A DNA stretch of 42,646 nt from Acidimicrobiaceae bacterium. GTDB taxonomy: Bacteria > Actinomycetota > Acidimicrobiia > Acidimicrobiales > Aldehydirespiratoraceae. Every line of letters begins with the position of its first letter. Position 1 is the stretch's first letter. The notes beneath the pieces were generated by a model, which saw only the letters and a list, made by a program, of their open reading frames with translations, was not told the DNA's origin and did not search any database. Shown one piece after another: positions 38,539 to 42,646 of this stretch. Made by a program: the position numbers and the translations under genes. The DNA is taken from NCBI GenBank assembly GCA_009843915.1, contig VYCM01000041.1:1-42646 (forward strand). The letters are read 5' to 3'.

Positions 38539-40992
38539 TCAGGACTCGGCGGCGAGAAGGTCGATCTCAAGGATCCCTCGGCTGAGCAGGTCCTCGATGG
38601 CGGTCTCGTCGAGGCCCAGTTCGGCCACAATTTCCCGGGTGTGTTGGCCCAGGCCGGGGGCGGGCCGGATGTCGGCGTCGGCCATGCCGGTAGCCGTGAA
38701 GGCTGGGCCCTCGAAGGTCATGACCCCGATGGGTGGTTGGTCCAGCTCCACCAGGTAGCCCCGGGCCGCCAGGTGCGGGTCCTGGAGCTGCTGCGAGGAG
38801 GTGAGCATCGGGCCGGCCGGCACGCCCGCGGCCAGGCACACGTCGGTGACGGCCTGCTTGGACAGCGTCCGGGTCCATGCCGACACGGCCTCCTCCACCT
38901 CGTCCTCCCGCCCGCGGCGGGCTTCCACGGTTTCCAGCGTCGGGTCGTCCAGTCCGGCCAGTCCCGCCAGCGCGGCCCACTCGGCGTCATCGCGACAGCA
39001 GATCGCCACCCACTGGTCCTCGCCGCCGCACGGGAACATGCCCCAGGGTGCGCCCAGGTCCCTGCGGTTGCCCTGGGGCGTCACCGAGCCCGGCTTGAGT
39101 GACTCCCGGGCCAGCAGGTCGCCCATCACCCCGACGGTCTGCTCGACTTGGCACACCTCGCTGTGGCAGCCGCGCGTCATCACGCCCCGGCGCCGTCCCA
39201 GCACCCCGGCAACCGCGGCCAGCGCTCCCATGCGGCCGGCCCAGTGGTCCGGGAAGATCGCCTGCGACCCCGACGGCCGGTCGACGTCGGAATAGTCCCA
39301 CAGGTGGGTCATTCCCCCGGTCACCTGGGTGTTGGGGCCGTAGCCCTTCCAGCCCGACCACGGGCCGGAGGAGCCCATGAGCTGGCTGGAGACCATGATC
39401 ACATCGGGGTTGGCCGCCGCGAAGTGCCGGTATCCCAGCCCGAGGTCGTCCATGACCCCGGTAGAGCCGTTCTCCACCACCACATCGAAGCGGGCCGCGC
39501 CCCCGGCACCGGCTGCTAAGTCCAGCAGCATTCGGCGACCCTCGTCGGACTTGGCGTCGACGCCAAGGCTCCGTTTCGAGCGCGACGAAGAGGCGAACGA
39601 GGGCGACATCTCCCCGCCCAGAATCACCCGAATGAAGTCGGGGTATGTCCTGCTCTCGATCTTGATGACATCGGCGCCGTACTCGGCCAGCATCCGGCTG
39701 ATCTCCACCCCGACCCCGCCGTGTCCGAAGTCGGCGACGCGGATCCCGGACAGGGGCAGGGCCGGCTCGGGAGCCGACTCCGGCACCGGCGGCCAGGCGA
39801 CCAGGCCATCCGCCGGTCCGGGCGTTGCCTCGGCGTCGAGGGCGGCCAGGACCTCGTCGGTGTGCTCGCCCAGGTGCGGGGGGCGCCCGGTGGGGCCGAC
39901 CCGCTCGCCGTCGGTCTCCATCCAGCCCGACGGCAGGCTCATCACCCCTCCGGTGGTCAGTGGCACCCGGTCGAAGGTCTTGCGGGCCTCCAAATGGTCG
40001 TTAGTGATCACGTCGCCGGGCTTGAGGATCGGAGTAGCCACGATGCCCCGTCGCTGGGCCTCCTCGGACACCTCCTCCATCGTCATGGTGGAGAACAGCT
40101 CCTCGTAGAGCGGGTTGAGCACCGCGTCGGCGATCAGGAACCGGCTGATGAACCCGTCGTACTCGGGGTCCTGCAGGTAGTCGGGCTCGCCCAGCCAGGC
40201 CCTCATGGCTTGCCACTGGCGGGGGCTGAGCACGACCAGGCGCACGAAGCCGTCGGCCGCGGCCAGGATCGTGTACACCGGGCCGGGGCCGGCCCTGATC
40301 TCCATCGGCTCGACGCCCTCGATCATGGCCTTGGAGGAGTTGGGCAGCGACCAGTCGGTGATCTGGGCGGCCGCCTCGTTGGCCGACACGTCGATGAGCT
40401 GCCCAGCACCGTGGCTGAGCCGCTGGATTAGGGCGCAGACGATGGCGAAGGCGGCGGTCAGGCCGGCGACGTCGCCCGAGATGTTGCCGGGAGGCATCAG
40501 GGGCTCGCGCTCGGGCAGGCCTGCCTTCCAGCACATGCCCGAGGTGGCGTCGATCACCGAGCCCGGCACGTCGCGGCCCGAGTAGGGGCCGCTGCGTCCG
40601 TAGGCGGTGATCGAGGCGACCACCAAGTGCGGGTGACGGGCCGCGATCGCCTCGGCCTCGAGCTCGGGGGCGCCCACGTCTGCGGCCGCGCCGGGCTCGG
40701 CCGAGCCGATCAGCACATCGGCGGACGCGAGCAGGGATTCGAAACTCGCCATGCTGGCGGCGTCGCCGGGGTCGATCACGACGCTGCGCTTGCCACAGTT
40801 TCGCATGGTGAAGAACAGCGAGTGCTCCGGGGTGAGCGGGTCGAGGGGCGGGAGGCTGCGGCTGGGCGACCCCTCGGGCGGCTCGACCTTGATGACGTCG
40901 GCACCCAGGTCGCTGAGAAGCCGGCCGCACAGCTCACCCCGATCCACCGCAAGATCGATGACTCGAACGCCGGTGAGGGGTCGAACGGGCAT
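38539..40992 (-). CDS. Tandem class III CoA-transferase (two CaiB/BaiF domains fused)
   Basis: 817 residues, twice the usual 380-410. The first domain (about 1-395) starts LTGVRVIDLAVDRGELCGRLLSDLGADVIKVEPP, and the second (about 420-817) starts LSGIRVADFGHGGVGVEISRMLAEYGADVIKIE. Each has a candidate catalytic aspartate: D174 in NISGDVAGL and D582 in IFPDHWAGR. Family III enzymes form interlocked dimers and move CoA between acids, so this chain may be a covalent dimer. It lies 1 bp after the thiolase and 8 bp from the convergent ino1 stop. The substrates are unknown; with thiolase and OB-fold partner it suggests activation and cleavage of an acyl compound. Confidence 0.93.
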   Translation of the reverse strand: MPVRPLTGVRVIDLAVDRGELCGRLLSDLGADVIKVEPPEGSPSRSLPPLDPLTPEHSLFFTMRNCGKRSVVIDPGDAASMASFESLLASADVLIGSAEPGAAADVGAPELEAEAIAARHPHLVVASITAYGRSGPYSGRDVPGSVIDATSGMCWKAGLPEREPLMPPGNISGDVAGLTAAFAIVCALIQRLSHGAGQLIDVSANEAAAQITDWSLPNSSKAMIEGVEPMEIRAGPGPVYTILAAADGFVRLVVLSPRQWQAMRAWLGEPDYLQDPEYDGFISRFLIADAVLNPLYEELFSTMTMEEVSEEAQRRGIVATPILKPGDVITNDHLEARKTFDRVPLTTGGVMSLPSGWMETDGERVGPTGRPPHLGEHTDEVLAALDAEATPGPADGLVAWPPVPESAPEPALPLSGIRVADFGHGGVGVEISRMLAEYGADVIKIESRTYPDFIRVILGGEMSPSFASSSRSKRSLGVDAKSDEGRRMLLDLAAGAGGAARFDVVVENGSTGVMDDLGLGYRHFAAANPDVIMVSSQLMGSSGPWSGWKGYGPNTQVTGGMTHLWDYSDVDRPSGSQAIFPDHWAGRMGALAAVAGVLGRRRGVMTRGCHSEVCQVEQTVGVMGDLLARESLKPGSVTPQGNRRDLGAPWGMFPCGGEDQWVAICCRDDAEWAALAGLAGLDDPTLETVEARRGREDEVEEAVSAWTRTLSKQAVTDVCLAAGVPAGPMLTSSQQLQDPHLAARGYLVELDQPPIGVMTFEGPAFTATGMADADIRPAPGLGQHTREIVAELGLDETAIEDLLSRGILEIDLLAAES

Positions 40993-40993
40993 G

Positions 40994-42190
40994 TCAGCGC
41001 TCCTTTTCCGTGCCGAACACTCCGACGAAACTCACGATCTCGCCGGGATAGCCACCCAGATTATGGGTGAGGCCCAGGGTGCGATCCGTCTCAGGGATGC
41101 AGCGGTCGTCGGGGGCCTCACCCCGCAACTGCAGCCACACCTCGTACAGCATCCGCAGGCCGCTGGCCCCCACCGGATGGCCGAACGACTTGAGCCCGCC
41201 GTCGGTGTTGACGGGCAGTTCGCCGTCGAGGTCGAAGACCCCGTCGAGAACGTCGCGCCAGGCGGTGCCTCGCTCCGAGAACCCAAGGTCCTCCATCAGC
41301 ACCAGCTCGGTAGGGGTGAAGCAATCGTGCACCTCGGCCAGGGCCAGCTGCGACCGAGGATCGGTCACGCCGGCCTGGGCGTAGGCGTCGGCCGCGGCCT
41401 GAGCGCACTCCGGCATGGTGGTGTAGTCGTAGTCGGGGTCGAGCGACCCTGCCCCGGTGCCGGTGACCACCGACAGGCCCTTGACGTACAGCGGGTTGGC
41501 GCACCAGCGGTGGGCGTCTTCGGCCCGGCACACGATGGCGGCCGCGGCTCCGTCGGCCACCCCGGCGCAGTCGAACACCGACAGCATCCCGGCCACTGCG
41601 GGCATCTCGCAGATCCGCTCGGCCGACATCTCCCGGCGGAACTGGGCTAGGGGGTTGCGGGCGCCGTTGTAGTGGTTCTTGGAGGCGATTCGCGCTGCGA
41701 CATAACGCAACTCGTCGCGGTCGACCCCGTAGCGGTCGGCGTAGGCGGGCAGCATCAGGCTGAACATGGCCGCGGCGGTGAGCGTGCGCTGGGTGCCGTC
41801 GGCGGGGATGGGAAAGGCGTTGAGGCCCTGGTAGCCGCCGTCCTTGACCTTCTCAGCCCCGAGAGCCATGGCGGTGTCGTAGGCACCGGAGGCCACCGCG
41901 TAACACGCCTGGCGCAGGGCCTCGGAGCCGGTGGCGCAGTAGTTCTCCACCCGGGTGACAGGCTTGCCTTGGATCTTGAGAGGCCCGGCCATGCCCAGCC
42001 CGGAGGCGGCCGACTGCGACGTGCCGAACCAGAAGGCGTCGATGTCGCCCTGAGCGATGCTGGCTGAGCGGTAGGCCGAGTGGGCCGCGTCGATGATCAG
42101 GTCGTCGAGGGAGGCGTCCCAGTGCTCGGCGAAAGGGGTGCAGCCCATGCCGATGACGGCCACCCGGTCGGTGATGCCGTGCGAGCTCAC
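40994..42190 (-). CDS. Thiolase of the SCP-x/acetyl-CoA acetyltransferase type
   Basis: 398 residues. The nucleophilic cysteine is C85 in VENYCATGSEAL; the later histidine motifs are AEVHDCFTPTE and GGLKSFGHPVGASG. The HDCF form and the need for a partner OB-fold protein are typical of SCP-x-like thiolases used for sterol side chains and other branched acyl-CoAs, as opposed to biosynthetic acetyl-CoA thiolases. It starts with GTG overlapping the stop of the OB-fold gene (GTGA at 42187-42190). It probably acts with that protein as a complex. Confidence 0.93.
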   Translation of the reverse strand: MSSHGITDRVAVIGMGCTPFAEHWDASLDDLIIDAAHSAYRSASIAQGDIDAFWFGTSQSAASGLGMAGPLKIQGKPVTRVENYCATGSEALRQACYAVASGAYDTAMALGAEKVKDGGYQGLNAFPIPADGTQRTLTAAAMFSLMLPAYADRYGVDRDELRYVAARIASKNHYNGARNPLAQFRREMSAERICEMPAVAGMLSVFDCAGVADGAAAAIVCRAEDAHRWCANPLYVKGLSVVTGTGAGSLDPDYDYTTMPECAQAAADAYAQAGVTDPRSQLALAEVHDCFTPTELVLMEDLGFSERGTAWRDVLDGVFDLDGELPVNTDGGLKSFGHPVGASGLRMLYEVWLQLRGEAPDDRCIPETDRTLGLTHNLGGYPGEIVSFVGVFGTEKER

Positions 42191-42646
42191 AGGCTGGCTC
42201 CGGGAGGTTCACCGCCGGACGCGCCGTCCCTCAAAGGTCGGGCCTTCCAGAAGTAGTTGTGGATGTCGTCGGCGGTGTAGAGCCGCCGGAACGTGGGCAC
42301 GACCCGCATGCCCACATGCACCTCGTCGGCATCAATATCGGTGAGCTCCAGGGGGACCCGGCCGCCGCCGTCGAAGTCCACCACCGCGAACACGGTGGGC
42401 GGGCTGGGCGAGTAGGCGAGCCGGTCCACGGTGAAGCTGGCGACGGTGCCGGAGGTGTGGGCCATGGGCGCCGGGTCCATTTCGTCGGCCGCGCCGCCCT
42501 TCTCCGACACCCGGGCCGGGGGAAGGTGCACCATCTCGCTGGACCGGTCCCGGGAACCGGTGAACCCGTACTTCCAGTCGGTCCGGCGGTTGGCGGCCGA
42601 CGACGAGGGGCGGGCCGGGGCCGGCCGGTTCGGGGGCTCGACCGTC
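42187..42646 (-). CDS. OB-fold (DUF35-type) acyl-CoA-associated protein, 5' end outside window
   Basis: The minus-strand frame is open to the window edge, so the start lies further on and the ATG at 42534 is internal. The OB-fold part reads GTVASFTVDRLAYSPSPPTVFAVVDFDGGGRVPLELTD and ends FRRLYTADDIHNYFWKARP, typical of the DUF35 OB-fold found alone or at the end of HMG-CoA-synthase-like proteins. The preceding segment (YGFTGSRDRSSEMVHLPPARVSEKGG) aligns by eye with the zinc ribbon, but all four expected cysteines are replaced by D, S, S and G. It should partner the thiolase. It could be a stand-alone protein or the tail of a larger fusion. Confidence 0.82.
   Translation of the reverse strand, partial: TVEPPNRPAPARPSSSAANRRTDWKYGFTGSRDRSSEMVHLPPARVSEKGGAADEMDPAPMAHTSGTVASFTVDRLAYSPSPPTVFAVVDFDGGGRVPLELTDIDADEVHVGMRVVPTFRRLYTADDIHNYFWKARPLRDGASGGEPPGASL

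Overview
This is a high-GC actinobacterial chromosome segment, most likely from the Acidimicrobiia or a close relative. The taxonomic call is an inference. It rests on actinobacterial marker families (a DUF3090/SCO1664-type kinase pair, DUF3107, a PdtaS-like histidine kinase, an Mrp ATPase without its CxxC), many GTG starts, tightly overlapping genes (ATGA, GTGA, TGATG) and several start codons lying 6-9 nt after a TANNNT -10 box, as in leaderless actinobacterial genes. No rRNA, tRNA, CRISPR array or phage gene was recognised.

Layout. 1-1144: end of a DUF3090 gene and its partner kinase. 1171-12548 (minus strand): a probable uptake and catabolism locus with a LacI regulator, a bicupin, a complete carbohydrate-type ABC importer (lipoprotein, two permeases, ATPase), three two-domain SnoaL/NTF2-like proteins and a cobalamin-independent MetE-like methyltransferase; etfB-etfA lie just upstream (12563-14325). 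14452-22533: mostly housekeeping genes (diacylglycerol-kinase-like, glycerophosphodiesterase, secreted serine hydrolase, acyl-CoA synthetase, Mrp/DUF3107/PdtaS-like group, SixA-like phosphatase). 22543-23253: a small gene split by a cluster of 122-bp MITE-like repeats. 23306-25704: a DUF3179 lipoprotein and an unrecognised conserved-looking protein. 25694-32408: a complete System I cytochrome c maturation operon in the order ccmABCDEFG-H/I. 32499-36234: SDR oxidoreductase, TAP-like lipoprotein hydrolase, EthD-like protein and MaoC hydratase. 36281-38530: a LysR regulator divergent from a long-form inositol-3-phosphate synthase. 38539-42646: a fused double CoA-transferase, an SCP-x-type thiolase and the end of an OB-fold partner protein, a CoA-thioester catabolic operon.

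The best candidate for an undescribed system is the LacI/ABC/SnoaL/MetE-like locus. Its regulator promoter has a near-perfect 16-bp palindrome in the -35/-10 spacer, its binding protein carries an acidic tandem-repeat linker, a 15-bp perfect hairpin separates the binding-protein gene from the permeases, and one permease has an extra hydrophobic insertion. Its substrate is unknown. The second is the 122-bp repeat family with 9-bp terminal inverted repeats that split a small gene between 15-bp direct repeats. The third is the LysR/ino1 divergent region, where a T-N11-A palindrome covers the -35 box of an apparently leaderless ino1 gene.
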